64,000 nucleotides of DNA from Dendrobium chrysotoxum. Taxonomy: Eukaryota; Streptophyta; Magnoliopsida; Asparagales; Orchidaceae. Positions 21,783 through 35,644 of the stretch are shown here, in pieces. Made by a program: the position numbers and the translations under genes. Where the stretch lies: positions 9,586,869 through 9,650,868 of the forward strand of contig CM034310.1 in the NCBI GenBank assembly GCA_019925795.1. Reading direction: 5' to 3'. Position 1 is the first letter of the stretch. The number at the start of each line of letters is the position of its first letter. The notes below the pieces were generated by a model. It was not told where the DNA came from. It was given only the letters and a program-made list of their open reading frames with translations, and made no database searches.

Positions 21783-23655
21783 ATCTTCAACCCAAAGTGA
21801 GGAATAAGTATCCCAAGTGGACTCCTCTCTTCACTAAATCTAAGCATTCAAATATAGGTATAAGTATCCCAAGCAACATCTTACCTTCGTCCTAAAGTGA
21901 GGTATAACTATCCCAAGCAGCATCCTCCCTTCATCAAATTTTAGCATTTGAAGTGAGGTATGAGTATCCCAAGTGGCATCCTATCTTCATCCCAAGGTGA
22001 GGTATAAGTATCCCAAGAGAAAACTTTATCTTCTTCAAATCTCAACATTTGAAGTTAGGTATAAGTATCCAAGTTGCATCCTATCTTCATCTTGAAGTGA
22101 GTTATAAGTATCCCAAGCAGCATCTTCTCTTCATCAAATCTCAGCATTCAAAGTTAGGTATAAGTATCCCAAGTGGCATCCTATCTTAATCCCAAGATGA
22201 GGTATAAGTATCCCAATCAGCATCCTTTCTTCATCAAATCTTAGCATTTAAATTTAGGTATAAGTATCCCTTGAGGAATCTTATCTTCATCATAAATTGA
22301 AGTATAATTATCCCAAGTGGCATCCTCTCTTCATCCAATCTCAGCATTCAAAGTTAGGTATAAGTATCCCAAGTGGCATCCTATCTTTATCCTAAGGAGA
22401 GGTTTAAGTATCCTAAGTGGCATCCTCTCTTCATTAAATCTCAACATTCAAAGTTAGGTATAAGTATCCCAATGGCCATTATATCTTCATCTTGAAGTGT
22501 GGTATAAGTATCCCAAGCGGCATCCTCCTTTCATCAAATCTCAACATTTAAAGCTAGGTATAAGCATCCCAAGAGAGATCCTATCTTTATCCTGAAGCGA
22601 GGTATATCCCAAGCAGAAGTCTCTCTTCATAAAATCTCAACATTTGAAGTTAGGTATGAGTATCCCAAGTGGCATCCTATCTTCATCCTGAGGCGAGGTA
22701 TAAGTATCCCAAGAGAAAATTTTATCTTCATCAAATCTCAACATTTGAAGTTAGGTATAAGTATCCAAGTAGCATCATATCTTCATCCTGAAGTGAGTTA
22801 TAAGTATTCTAAGTGGCATCCTCTCTTCATCAAATCTCAGCATTCAAAGTTAGGTATAAGTATCCCAAGTGGCATCCTATCTTCATTCCAAGATGTGGTA
22901 TAAGTATCCCAATCAGCATCCTGTCTTCATCAAATCTTAGCATTTAAATTTAGGTATAAGTATCCCTAGAGGCATCTTATCCTCATCCTAAATTGAGGTA
23001 TAAGTATCCCAAGTGGCATCCTCTCTTCATCCAATCTCAGCATTCAAAGTTAGGTATAAGTATCCCAAGTGGCATCCTATCTTTATCCTGAGGGGAGGTT
23101 TAAGTATCCTAAGTGGCATCCTCTCTTCATTAAATCTCAGCATTCAAATTTAGGTATAAGTATCCCAATTTCCATTCTATCTTCAACTTGAAGTGAGGTA
23201 TAAGTATCCCAAGTGGCATCCTCTCTTTATCTTGAAGTGAGGTATATCATAAGGGGAAGTCTCTCTTCATCAAATCTTAGCATTTGAAGTTAGGTATAAG
23301 TATCCTAAGTGGCATCCTATCTTCATCCCGAGGTGAGGTATAGCTATCTCATGCGGCATCCACTCTTCAAAAAACCTCAACATTTAAAGTTAGGTTTAGG
23401 TATCCCAAATGGCATCCTATCTTTATTGTGAGTCAAGGTATAAGTATCACAAAATGCATCCTCTCTTCATCAAATCTCTGCATTTGAAGTTAGGTATAAG
23501 TATCCCAACTGGCATCTTATCTCCATCCGAAGTGAGGTATAAGTATCCCAAAAAGCATCATCTCTTCATAAAATCTCAGTATTTGAAGCTAAGTATCCAA
23601 TGTGGCATCTTATTTTAATTCTGAAGTGAGGTATAAGTATTCTAAGTTGGTATCT
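21783..23655 (+). repeat. Alternating 44+56 bp tandem array in R1
   Basis: Units share AGGTATAAGTATCCCAAG and GGCATCC.TCTTCATC, then end either CCTGAAGTG (about 44 bp) or AAATCTCAGCATTTGAAGTT (about 56 bp). The two types alternate, giving a repeat of about 100 bp and roughly 18 dimers. Because 100 is not a multiple of three, the frame changes each dimer, so the small open frames inside are not evidence for a repetitive protein. Confidence 0.9.
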
Positions 23656-24160
23656 TCTCTTCATTATATCTTAAATCCCAAACCTTTTAAGTTTAGCTAT
23701 AATTCCTCACGTGGATTTTCCCTTTCTTAGAAAATGCCTCTAGTTTATTAAGGTATTTGTAAGTATCACATGGTGGCATCCTTTCACTTAGACCAGAAAG
23801 AAGACTTTAGCCTTACCAAATTACATTCAAACTCTTATACTCATGTCAAGTCACATTTAAATTACTACACTCATGTAGCTTTAACATACCTTAACTTTAT
23901 TAATAGTACTAACCTCATTAGTTACTATTTGGTAAAGTCATTTTCATCGTCATCATAATTATCATGAATCTCAAACATTATCAATTTCAACTTCAATCTA
24001 TAATCAAACTCAAATCCACTTCAATTGACTCGTTGCAATTCAATCAAGTTGCATCAAATAAAATCTTCAACTTAACTCTTAGATCTGGTTGATTATTTTG
24101 ATCAATACCAATAATCAACCAATACTTTGGTGAATTTATCATATCTATTGGGGGTCCATT

Positions 24161-24960
24161 TGTTGACCTTATTTTTATACAAGGTCATTCTATCATATCC
24201 TCCCAATCATTAGGCTTTTCTACCCTATCCTAAAAGCTCATAGGAACCCTTAGGTGGATATCCAATGACTTAGTTTAGACTAAACCTAAGATGGTCAACC
24301 CTTTGGAAACCCCTTGCAAGCAAGTCAAGCAAATATTAATGAGTGCATCAAGATACCTATGTGTCAAAATACTACTTTCTTTAAATGACCTCCAATTATA
24401 AAATAGGCTTCATAAGCACATCCAGAATACTCCAAAACATAGGAAAAGACACCTATATTTCCTAGGGCCTGAATTGATCTAATTTCATTAAATTAACTTA
24501 TGTCAAATCATATTAACTTGATACTGAGTTAAATCAACATGACTCAAATTTAGTTCAATATTAGCATCTCTGATCAGCCCAAGTTAACTCATCTTGAGTC
24601 AATCTAAATTAAATTGACATTAATTGGATCAAATCGCTTGACTCAAATCATCCTAAGTTTAAATTTATCCTTAATTCTCTTGATTATTTTTTAATATAAT
24701 CAACTAAAAAATTAGCATTTAGGACACAATAAAACTAAGGATAAGATCATCTTTTTTTGATCTCAAGTTCTATTAGATTTTATAAGGTTTTGGAGGTTGA
24801 TATGGGCTATTTTAACAGTTTTAACATGAAAAGCTGACATCCATTTTTTTTTGGGAGGGGGGGGGGGACAAAAAAAGTGGCAGACCCCTCTAGATTCCTT
24901 AGCCCCATCCATCCCCATCCCATGTTAAAATAAACCTCGTACAAAATCCCTCCTGCCTGC
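24161..24960 (+). mobile_element. Start of the family-X 3' LTR in R1 (truncated)
   Basis: It begins TGTTGACCTTATTTTTATAC after ATTGGGGGTCCATT. It matches 54682-55440 (GTCATTCTATCATATCCTCC, AACCCCTTGCAAGCAAGTC, ATCCAGAATACTC). Similarity fades after the GGGGGG tract near 24856-24868, so most of the LTR is missing here. Confidence 0.6.
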
Positions 24961-25679
24961 GTGAACCCACCGGGCTGCACACCTTCCTGCCTGCAAGATT
25001 TCGTCGGCCCACATGCATATAGCCTGCTTGCCTTCCTACATTAATCTTACAACCTGAATGTCAGCATTCCTGCTAATCCATCTTTCCAAATGCTTGCATG
25101 TATGACCTCCAAGGCCTCTTTCGATAAATTAAATTGATTACATTTGTACGACTGTTTAATATTTAATTTACTTTAGACAAATCAACATAGTTATTGTTTA
25201 TTATTTGGAGAGAAAACTAACACTCCATTATCAATTTTAGGAAAGAAATGATTTGTTTTAGCATTTAAATTCGACTTAAGGAATATAAAAATTATCTTGA
25301 AGGGTCAAATTCACTTTCACCTATCTTTTTAAATATGAAATTTACCTAGGATAGGCTTTAATCAACATCTAAAAGATTTTTTTCCCTATTTTAGAGAAGT
25401 AAGATATGGTCTATTTTATACTAGGATCGTGGGTTCTTATAGAAGCAAGCCTCCATAATCAATTACATATCTGCATAGAAAACATTTGATTAAAGTGGAG
25501 ATTAGACTCATTCTGGGTTTTAAAAATAAGTGAGTTGCCTTATATATTTTGAAAATTATCATTCACTCCTTCACAAATAAATTTAAATTTTATAAAATAT
25601 CATGCATTCTTTATTCTTATTCTGAAAACCAATTTGAGGTGTGCAAATACCTCTAAGCTTATACTTGCTTGGAATGCGC
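24961..25679. other. Unassigned stretch
   Basis: A short CCTGCCTGC-rich part (24945-25050), weakly like the CCTGCC-rich part of the X LTRs at 44470-44590, passes into AT-rich sequence. No gene is visible. Confidence 0.4.
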
Positions 25680-26249
25680 TGTTGACCTCATTTTTATATG
25701 TGGTTACCAAGACCTATACATATTCCTACCTGTTGATCTGATGGTTGACAACCATCCAGTTTTCAATCATCTAGAACTCAATTCAGTCTTCAATACATAC
25801 CTCATTCCAGACCTCAATCTAGACTTCTATCGGACCTCAATCCAATTTTCAATCAATCTCTAATCTAGCCCTCAATTAATCTTCAATCAATCTTCAATCA
25901 AGCTTCAATCATATTCAATCATCAACAATCATCCAATTGATTGTTATTAATATGGATAATTTAAATTCAATCAATCAAATCTAGAACTCAGCTAAAATCC
26001 AAAATTCCAGACAAAAATTCATGGTTAAGTACCCTTGTCTTGAAACCCTTTCTTGATTTTTTAATAACTTCAAAATCAAGTCAAATGAACTCTAATTCAT
26101 GATTTGTGAATTGAAATATTGATTAGGCATGTCCCTATGATAAACCCTCCAAATTTGAGCCCAATCTAACACCTTTATCCCTAGAAACTAAATTAAATTT
26201 CAAAGGCTACAAAACCTTCAAATATTTATAGCCTATGCCAATTGACCTG

Positions 26250-27665
26250 CCCCTTGGTGGAATTTGACCATGGGACCTTTCATAAGACCCTTGACCAAAT
26301 CCATAGCCTTTGTTATGACATGTTTAGCATTAAAGTACATTTTATTGGACCTAGGTGACCCACAGTTGACTAGGGGCCCAAATGACCAAAATGCCACTTA
26401 AGAACAAAATTGAAGTTTCATTTAAACTTCAATATGGCCCAGTTAAATCAAACCCTAAAACCTCCTCTAATACATCCTAAACACCATTAGGAGTGAATTG
26501 AATGCAAATCTTACCCTTGGTCATGCATAGTTGACCAACTTAACTCCTTTTGACCAAATTGTTCTTTGAGGAATCAAATGGTCATTTCAACCCAAATGAC
26601 CTGACCATTGCATGGAACCACTTCCTTTGAGTCTAGAATAACATATTGTACCTGTTAGACCCAAACCTAGGCTTTGGTCTGACCTGGTTGACCAAGTCAA
26701 CCCTGGTTGACCAAATGGCCCCTTTAGGGTCCAAATGGCCATTTTGACTCAAATGGACATTCTAGAACAAGAGATCATATTCATTTGTCTCCAATGATCA
26801 AATCAAACTTGTGGAGCCCAAGCCCAACCCTTAGTTTGACCTGGTTGCCCAAGTCAACCATGTTTGACTCAATTAAACATTAAGCCTTATTCACTTTCAA
26901 TTAAGCTTCAAACCCACCCTGAACTTCATTCAAATCTCCTAATCACCTTTCTTATTGATTTGGGCCAGACTGGTCACCCTGATCTAATCAATAGTTGACT
27001 TGGTTAACTGGGTCATAATCAAAACAAACAAGGCCCAATTGAGCCAAATTACTATATATGATCCAATCAAACATTCATTCATTCAAATTCACATCAATTC
27101 ATGGTTTAAATATATTTAATCTATCTTTAAGTAAAATCTTCCTTGAGTTGACTCAGTCAACTTATCAAGAATTGTCTAACCCATATGCTTGGTTAACTCA
27201 AGTTAAAATGGGTCAATTTGACCCATTCAATCTAATTGAACCTTCCAAGCTCTCAAGCCCACTTCAATGCATGACTCAAATGCATTCTAAATCAGTTGGA
27301 GTCAAATCACCATGGGTTTTGACTTGGTCAAACCTCAATCCATGGTCAAACTATTCATTCACATGCTCTTTCACTCAAACTTCAATCTTAATGCTTTAAG
27401 AATACTCAAATCCATTTCATTTAATGCCTTAAATATTTCCTAGCGCACCACAAGTCAAGTCATGAAGGTTTGACTAACTCAACTCAAACATGTGGTCAAA
27501 CCCTTTTTATATTCATTCATGTCTTAAGCTTAACACCTTTGACTCCTCCCAACCTTATTCAAACAGCCCCTTACACTTACAAAGTCCACATCAACAGCGT
27601 CTTAACTGGTTAACTGGTCAACCCAGTTAACAAAGTCTCTAAGAGGCTTTTAAATGGTCAAACCT
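26250..27665 (+). promoter_or_regulatory. W-box-dense part of the Y LTR
   Basis: TTGAC or GTCAA cores occur more than 20 times in about 1.4 kb, many as full W-boxes (TTGACC or TTGACT), some as inverted pairs such as GTTGACCAAGTCAACC (26687-26702) and GTTGACTCAGTCAAC (27147-27161). WRKY transcription factors are known to bind TTGAC(C/T). The minus copy keeps many of these (43440-44390). Confidence 0.6.
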
Positions 27666-28634
27666 ACCTATCCAAGTCATCTCCCTCCACTCCAAACAAT
27701 CCTAGCTTTCTAAACTCCTTCTAGAGTCCTCCTAAAGTAGCTTTAACTCTTAGATTAGGTTTAACATAAGCCAAATCACCCAAAATGCTTGTGAGGATAA
27801 ATGACAACTTCCTAGTCATTATCCTTACTTTCTCCTATCCATTTCCAATCTAATTACTCTAGGATAGATGGCAAGCATCATGGAAAACTTCCAAAGCAAT
27901 ATCAGCTATTTAAAGGGTCGAGAGCTTTGAATTGGCCAAAAAGGTCAAATTGTACCTCATTCTAACTTGAGTTTTTTCTCACCACATCCTGCCTCCTAGA
28001 GATTCTTGCTTCGTTCGAGCCCTCTTGCAACTCCTCAACCCTTCCCAAGTCAAACCCAGCCTATCAAACCTCACCAACGATGATATTCTGGCCATGTTGA
28101 CACTCATTCCGTCCTAGGCCGAGAACGTGCAATCCAGAGCTTTTTAGATCATGATTTCTTCAAGGGAAATATACGAGGACAATCTACAAGCCCAACCATT
28201 AAAAGAACGCTCTAATCCAATGGTTGGATTAAGGTAAAATTGAAACCCTATCTTAGGAAACTTAGGGTTAATTAGATTTATATTAAGCGTATTTTAAACC
28301 ATGAAAGTTACTCCCCATTAATGCTCTTCATTAATACTACTCAGTTCAAAGTTTCATAAAAATTTATTGAGTAAATTTGTAGAATGAATCATATTTTTTA
28401 TGGTTTTTTTGTAACGTGCATTTATCATATGTTTTCTGGGCCATTGATTTCATGATCAACAGCCCAGATCTAGTTGTTCCACGGTTAGCCATAACCACAC
28501 GATCCATTTTGTGGTATAGATCATCGTCCGTCTTCATTTGATCCATTTGTTCAAAATAGTAATGAATTAGACGGTTGTCAAGCGTACTGACTCGGATAAG
28601 TGGAAAGCGTCTGGGCCCCGTCGCCATCACGCAT

Positions 28635-28643
28635 TATATATAA
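28635..28643 (+). promoter_or_regulatory. TATA-like box of the Y LTR
   Basis: TATATATAA in the context CATTATATATAAATGATTGC. In the minus copy the same place reads ATTAAATGTAAATGATTATT (about 42516-42540), where the TATA core is gone. A CpG-containing leader follows in both copies. Confidence 0.45.
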
Positions 28644-31503
28644 ATGATTGCTGATGGCGCAAACATCAGCATTCAATGCCACCGCGGATAATCATTGCCC
28701 ACAATTCTATTTCTGTGAATCTGCTGCCACCATGGGTCTTCCCACCGCCACCAGCGCCCCCTTTTTTAATTTTAATTGATTTTAATTAATTTTAATGCAT
28801 TTAATTAACAAAATTTTCTAAAAAAACATAAAAAGTTAAGTGCAATATATCATTTTGTTCAAAATTTTGAATACTTTTATTTAAAATTAAAATTGAGTAA
28901 AAACATTTGATATATTTTAAATAATTTTAAATATTTACTCTTTAGAATTTAATTAATATTTTATTAATTATAAATCCAAGTCATTTCAAATTTTGAGGGA
29001 AATTATTTTAACATATCTTTTAATCTCCAGTGAATTTTCTAGAATTATTTAAGTTTAATTTTAACATTATTTTGAATTTACAAAAATTTTTAAGGTTATG
29101 TTTAACCTTAAAATATTCAAAAATATATTTTTAATTGCATTTTTAAAATCCATTTGCATGCATTTAGGTAAGGTTTGGAATTTTAAATAGAGATTCATCT
29201 TGATTGAATGGACTCAATGGGGAGTGATTAGTGAGCAATTATATCCTAATTGATCACTCATTAAATTTCTAATTATGTAATTTATTCTTTGATTTTGATT
29301 TTTAGGAATACACTTGCACCTAGTTTTAAGTCTCTTAATTGATATGGTGTGATGCGCTTTGCTTGTCTTAAGGGTTAGTAACTTTGATTCAAAACCCAGT
29401 GTCACCTAAGGACAATAATTAAGGACATGCCTTAGCAATTTAGGAAAAAATCATAGAAAATCAAATATGCAACCAATAGGGATAAAATTCAAAACACCTA
29501 AACCTAGTGACATCTTCTACCCTAGGATAAATCCTCACTAATTTTAAAAGTCATTAATTTGGAAATTTAATTAACTCAAAATTAACCTTTTAATTAACCC
29601 TGAAACTTCTAAAAATTATAATAAATTTAGATTAAATCCAAAAAAATACAAATAATATATCAAATTGACTAGAATTAAATGCTTCACTTATAAAATGAAA
29701 AGCCTTTAGACTTGACTTTAATTTTGAGCTTAATTTAATTTTAAAAAAAATTAATATTTAATTGATTAAAAATATTTAAAAATTCTTATAATTCTCAAAC
29801 ACTTGAGAACACTCCCATGGATCATTCCTAGCCCTTCGAAATGATTTCAAGAAGTTTGGAATCAATTTGGATCAAAACCATTAAAACCTCTTTCAATTAA
29901 TCAATTAAAAATTCAATTAAAAAGTCAAAGTTTAAAAATTTTTAATTAATTCCAAAAAAATTTAAATTGAGTAAACTCAAAGGAATTAGACTCCACTTAG
30001 GGTCCAATATTTATTAAAACAAAAAATCCACTAGAAATAAATCAAAGACAAAATGTTAATATTTTGATCAATTGTAGTTCAAATTTGATTCAAAACTTTA
30101 AAATTTCATAACTTAATCTAGGAAAATCTAATTCCAGCAAATTTTTCATAATAAAGTAAAATAAACTTCTTGACCCTGGTGTAAATAAAGGTAGTAATTA
30201 ATTAACACTTAAACTATATTTTAAAATCAAAATTAAAACACTAATATTTAAACTCAAATTAAAATCTCTTAAATCTCTCAACAAATTAAAATATTGGACA
30301 ACTTTAATAAATTACCCAGTATATGACATATCGAGGCCACACAACCTACTTCACACACTTTAAATAGTTTGTTAGGATAATTAACTCTAGTTTTAGGCTA
30401 AGCTGATGTTTACTTTGTTACTGTTGTGTACCAAATTTTTCATAATTTTCACTACATGCTAATTGTAATTAATTATTTGATATGATTTTTATTTAAATGT
30501 TAATGCAATCTATGAATTGATTTGATGGGTGTTAAATTACCCCTAGGTTAGGACTGATCTAGACGCTCACTAAATTTTCTGTAGGTGGGCCATCCTCATG
30601 CAGTGCTAATGATAAGGGGGTAAAATTAAAATTTAATTAATGAATTTTCTACAGGTGCTAAGCATGCTAAGCCCCCTTAAAATAAAAAGAGAATGACCAA
30701 GTGTGGCCATGATTGAAATTTAAGAAATTTAATATATATGCAACTGCTTGGGATATTAATTTTAATAATAATTGATTAGGATAACCATGCAGGTGTTTAA
30801 GAGTCTTTTTATTTTTAAGATTTAGTCTAATTTAATTTGAGTCAAGTGTTATAAAAAAAGTTTTTTAGGTGGGATACCAATTATCCAACCTGAAATCGAA
30901 AGAGAAGGTTAACATCCCTTATAGGAGAGTTCATCTTCATTTAGAGATTCAGGTAAAGATAATTTAAATATCTACAGAAAAAAGAAAACACCCCTTCGGG
31001 GTAGAGTTTCTTTTCATTTGGATAATTAAAATCAACGAATCCAAGGAGTTTGTAGAAGGACAAAGAAGTAAAGGCAGAAAGAAATCTCATTCTCAAAGTT
31101 ACTTGTGTCAGTTTTAGGAGTAGAATTTAGGTTATATCAGTAGTACCCGACCACTTTTAATTTTTACAGTCCCTACATTATAAATTAAGTGGCACTTACC
31201 ACATGGACATTTAATTTATTTAATCGATTGATTTGAATTATTTACATTGATTGTGAAATAGAAATTGTATGCTTTTCTAGGTTTCTTTCTTGTATGTCGA
31301 TATTTAGTTTAGCCCGGATATATTCTGAGGCTTGTGAGGGCATGTTAAATGATTTTTTATTCTAATTAATTAAAAAATATCAGCCTCACATAAAAATCTA
31401 ATGAACTTTTAGAGTAAGCCCGAGAAAGACCCGAGAGTTCTCATGCATCATATTAATACTTTCTCTTAAATTCTTTATTAGGCACCTCCCCAGTTGTGGG
31501 TTC

Positions 31504-32730
31504 TGGTGACCACCTAGCCTATTAGGGTGTAGTTCTATCAAGGGGATGTTGTGTAATCTCTAGAAAAAAACTTATTTTAATGATTTTTTAAAACTACTTC
31601 ATATCAATTTTATGCATTCAAGAGTCAATTAACATACATTGTATTAGAAATAAATTAAAAAGAGTCAAAATTTTAATTGCATTTAATTTCAAGCATCAGT
31701 CATCCTATATAAATTAAGGGGCTAATTAGGATCTGCTCTAAATGTCAGCCCTAATTCATCAAAACTTAAATAATAACATTCCTACCAATATTTTATAAAA
31801 CACTGGATACATGGATTTTAAGCTTCTAGGTGGTTAGCTGGCTCCCCAATCCAAGCTAGGGTAAGTCAAAATTTTACATTATATTAGCTAGGCTTGGGTT
31901 AATATTATTTAGTGCCCAAATTAGACTTAGGATCTGGGACAGACTCAAAATCATAAGTCCCCATTTTTGAGAATATAATCCCAATTTTTTAATAAAATGA
32001 TAACTTGAATTAAAATTTTTCTTCAAATTAAAATTTAAAGCCTAATGCATAGGATAAACTCAGGCATTTCAGAAGATTTTTAGAATTCCAAAATGCCTCC
32101 TACCTTTCATCCTTTGACCTCTAAAAATAAGTACTCAAATTTGATCCAATCCCAATCTAAATTCAAACCTCACCCCATTGATATAACTCTTCTCTAGATA
32201 AAATTTCTACTATTATTTTATTCGAGAGTTTTGGTAGGAAACACAAATTTTCTACAATGTAATTAACTACAAGAGCTTATGCTCGTAAAAGATTTAAAGA
32301 CACCAGATCAATTTTCAAAACTTAATTAATTTTCTTTTAGAAAATCATAAATCAATGATGAACATTATCATCATATTTGAATAATTAATAAGTTATGATA
32401 TTTTCTTTCCTCAGGGAGATATGTCATTCATTATCATGACCTCAAATTTTTAATTAATGATAGCATATCTAGATTATCATAGCTAAATATTTAATTAAAT
32501 ATTATTTTGACCCTTTGGGGTCATATGTGGTTTTTTTTCCTGAATTTGGCTACGATATATGGGATATAATTTGCAATTCTAAATCTAAACCCATCAAGGA
32601 AACTTATTTTCACCTTTTGAGGTGGTATGTCATTCCCAATGGATGTTCAATGTCAAAATTAAAATTCAAAAGTCAATTTTCAATTTCCCAAAGAAATTTA
32701 ATTACAACTTGCTTTGCCACTTTTTAAAGC
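31504..32730 (+). other. Region after the Y LTR, partly like the end of X
   Basis: TGGTGACCACC at 31504 may be a primer binding site. No coding frame is recognised. The part 32390-32670 has repeated TATGTCATTC and GAGGTGGTATGTCATTCCCA strings resembling 48430-48580 of family X. The open frame at 32515-32727 lies in this and is not supported. Confidence 0.4.
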
Positions 32731-33124
32731 AAAGCAAAGCTCTTTTTCAAAACACAACTAACATGCGCTACTTGTTAAAAACCTAATATACAAGTAATTA
32801 TCCTAGATATAGTGCATGAGAAAATTAGCTCTATCATAAGAGATCAAAATATTAGATCAGACTCTAAATCAATGATTCAAGATGAGTAATTTTAACTTTA
32901 AAAATGAGATGACTCATAAAAAACTCTAAATTTTAGCTTATTTAGATTACCTAGTTAAATTTTCTAACTACCAAAATTTCTGAGAAATTTTGACAGCATA
33001 ACAGCTCCATACCAATAAGAAAAGCATAGCATCCCCCGTGAGTAATGGGGACCCCACTACCTTACCCATGACATGCACAAAAGTCCTAGGCTCTAGCATA
33101 CGTAGTAGAAGAAAAATAGGCAGG

Positions 33125-33146
33125 TATATATATATATATATATACT
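33125..33146. repeat. (TA)n microsatellite
   Basis: A short perfect TA run within the minus Y LTR, absent from the plus Y copy. Confidence 0.9.
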
Positions 33147-34370
33147 AAAGAACTATTTACATTTACAAATACTTATACATGTATACATTTTACAAATACT
33201 TGTACATGTATACAATAATTCCTAGGTACATTCTATTTTTACTCTTGCAGGAATGTAAAGAAGTATATAAAGTGCTTGAGTAATTATGTAATCTCCTAAT
33301 GCTTCTAATGCAGTCCTTAAAGAGCCTGAGTGTACTGAAAAAAATTTATGCATCACATCCAGATTGCATGAAATAAATAAACATACATAAGGTGCTCTCC
33401 AAGAAATTACCCAGCAAGCAGTCCACACCACTGGCCTAGCCTAAGCTAAAGTTGGTTGTCCTAACAAACCCTCTAAGTGTGTGAAAGAGGCCATGTGGTT
33501 TTGATATATTCTATAGGAGTTTAATATTTAGATTGCATGAATTTAACAACTTTATTTATTAAAGGCCAAAAGGAAACTTTAGTTAAAGTTTACCTTACAT
33601 GTTTTAAGATTTTATTATTTAAATTTTAAAGGTTGGAATTATTTATTTAATTATAAAGAATTTATAGATTAATAACCCCAAAGTAGGAGGGCAACTAATC
33701 TACAGATCCTAAGGCTTATAAATGTAATGCAGTCTTCCCTTCTATAGGATAGTTGATCACATGAAACCTTTGAGGGATTTATTTATGATTTATAAAGGGA
33801 TAGAAGAGGGACCTTTTAAATTAATACACATGCCCTATAAGTGAAATCAGGCATGATGTTTAAGGTCAATGGTTTATTAAAGTTTGATTAAGGGTTATAA
33901 ATTTTATACAATCATACTTTCCACAAGTGGAGGCTAGAATGGTGCATGAACCCTTAATTAGCCTATTAAAATTTATTAAAATCTCCTACTCAAACATGTG
34001 AATACCTTCTTAATGGGAGTCATGTATCACATAAGAAGATTATAGGGTGATTTAATGTATATTAAAGGCTTTAAATTTAATGATGAAATACCCTTTAAAT
34101 GGATTAAAGCATTAAGCATGAAACCTAATTATTTAGCAAAGATTATATATCATATTTACTTGATTAAAATAAATTTTAATCAAATAAATTATCAAATTAA
34201 TTTTTTTCTTGTATTTTATTTAATGAATTTTTTAAATTTTTATTGAATTATTTGGATTTTTTAATTAATTATTACATTTTTAAATTAATTTTAGTTAATT
34301 ATTACTGAATTATAACTTAATTTTATATAAATTTAAATAATTAATCTCTGAATTTTATTTGGTTTTATTT

Positions 34371-35082
34371 AGGGCTTCAAATAAACTGATAATTCGACGA
34401 GCTACTTGTGGCTTGGCTCAATAAAAACTCATTTATGTTCATTTGATAAGGTAAACGAACGATCTTGAACACTTTTGATAAATACTCGATAGCTAAATAA
34501 ACAAGATTGAACAACTTGTTGTTCAGTTCATTTATGTTCATGAACAATATAGTTTAACGCTCATGAACAAGCTTGTTAATAAGCTCGATTAGAGCTCGAT
34601 CAAGAAGCTCGATTAGAGCTCGATCAAGAAGCTCGATTAGATATGTTCACGAACAAGGTTAAATTTAATAATTTATTTTTGCTAATCCCATCTAAAATTG
34701 TTTAATAATTTATTTTTACTTCCCACATCCGCCTAAAATCGTTAAGAAGCTCGATTAGATATGTTCACGAACAAGGTCAATGTAGTTGTTTGTTAGAATG
34801 CTTGATAAGGCTCGTTTATTAAGTTAATCTATATGTAGAAGTAGAGCTCGTTTATAGCTCGATAAGGCTCATTTGTCTAAAGCTTGATAAGCACGAAATG
34901 AATCAAATATGAACTAAACATGAACCAAACATGAACACCCATTAATTTAAATGAACCAAACTTGAACAAAAGCAAGAAAAGCTCGAATCAAACTCAAACC
35001 GAACTTGAATAAGCTAATAATAAATGAACTCAAACATAAACACACACATACTCAGCTCTGCTCGTTTTGTTTGCAGCCCCAT
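34371..35082. mobile_element. hAT-like non-autonomous element
   Basis: The left end is AGGGCTTCAAATAAAC and the reversed right end is TGGGGCTGCAAACAAAAC, imperfect inverted repeats of the GGGCTGCAAACGAGC type common in plant hAT-derived MITEs. An 8-bp direct repeat TTTTATTT lies outside each end (34363-34370 and 35083-35090), hAT-sized but low in complexity. The inside is full of GCTCGATTAGAGCTCGATCA-type and GTTCACGAACAAGG repeats, the latter twice (34644 and 34762). There is no transposase. Confidence 0.7.
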
Positions 35083-35644
35083 TTTTATTTATTTTGTATT
35101 TTTAAATTGTATTTGTAATAATTATTTAATTATATTAAGAAATTAATTATTTAATGAATTATTATTAACTTTTAATTTAGAAATTTTATTCAAATTTAAA
35201 CTAAATTTTTTTTAAATTTATTTTTTCATCATATTTATCATACTTAGTTAATTATGTTTAAAATTATATATTTAATTGATTATTTAAATGATTTAATTGT
35301 TAACATAGGTTGGATAATTTGATTTTGGTATCAGATTGACTCGAAACTTTATGAAATTGATAACATGGGTTGGAGATGACCAATGTATCAATCTCTGAAA
35401 GTTTGAAGTTAATTTGATTTATATTTGACTTTCAATGAATTTATTTAATTAATATTTAATTAAAGGTTAATTAATTAATAATTAAAATTTAATCAAGCTT
35501 AGATTTGGATTTTATTTTTCAATGATTGTACGCTTCATTTAGAGATGATTGAAGCTGATTTAATATTTTTTTAATTTTATTTAATTTATTGTGAATTATT
35601 GAAGTTTTGACCCTTAATTAAGGGTTGATTTTGAGTAATTGTTA

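Larger units (their letters stand above)
15708..24160 (+). mobile_element. Family X internal region, copy R1 (split by solo LTR C)
   Basis: It aligns over its whole length with 48831-54681, starting at GGGATATCCTTTTAT. No gag or pol is seen in either copy. Shared landmarks include three degenerate about 105-115 bp units with TTACATATTTTTGTAGCTTA (15825-16095), a GATTGACTCCTCTAAACACTTA block, a conserved short frame (TNDLIIHIEP region, 16785-16960), and the tandem array 21783-23655. The size and lack of coding match a large retrotransposon derivative (LARD). Its left part was removed by element B. Confidence 0.7.
25680..31503 (+). mobile_element. Family-Y long LTR (plus copy)
   Basis: It begins TGTTGACCTCATTTTTATAT. 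It continues through a CAATC-rich part (25770-25950), a TTGACC-rich part (26250-27665) and a promoter-like zone with TATATATAA (28635-28643). AT-rich sequence follows, then a CACACACTTTAAATAGTTTG and TTAGG block (30335-30365) shared with 33480 (minus) and 47710 (plus). The probable end is before TGGTGACCACC (31504), which sits where family X has its PBS. About 5.8 kb, very long for an LTR but within the range of the largest plant elements. The 88-codon minus frame at 28364-28630 lies across the promoter zone and is unsupported. Confidence 0.55.

Noticed and set aside
23409..23618. Repetitive protein from the tandem array
   Set aside because: The 100-bp dimer changes frame each time, and stops are frequent in neighbouring dimers.
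28364..28630. 88-codon minus-strand frame
   Set aside because: It lies across the promoter and leader zone of the Y LTR. The minus Y copy does not keep it open as far as I can see.
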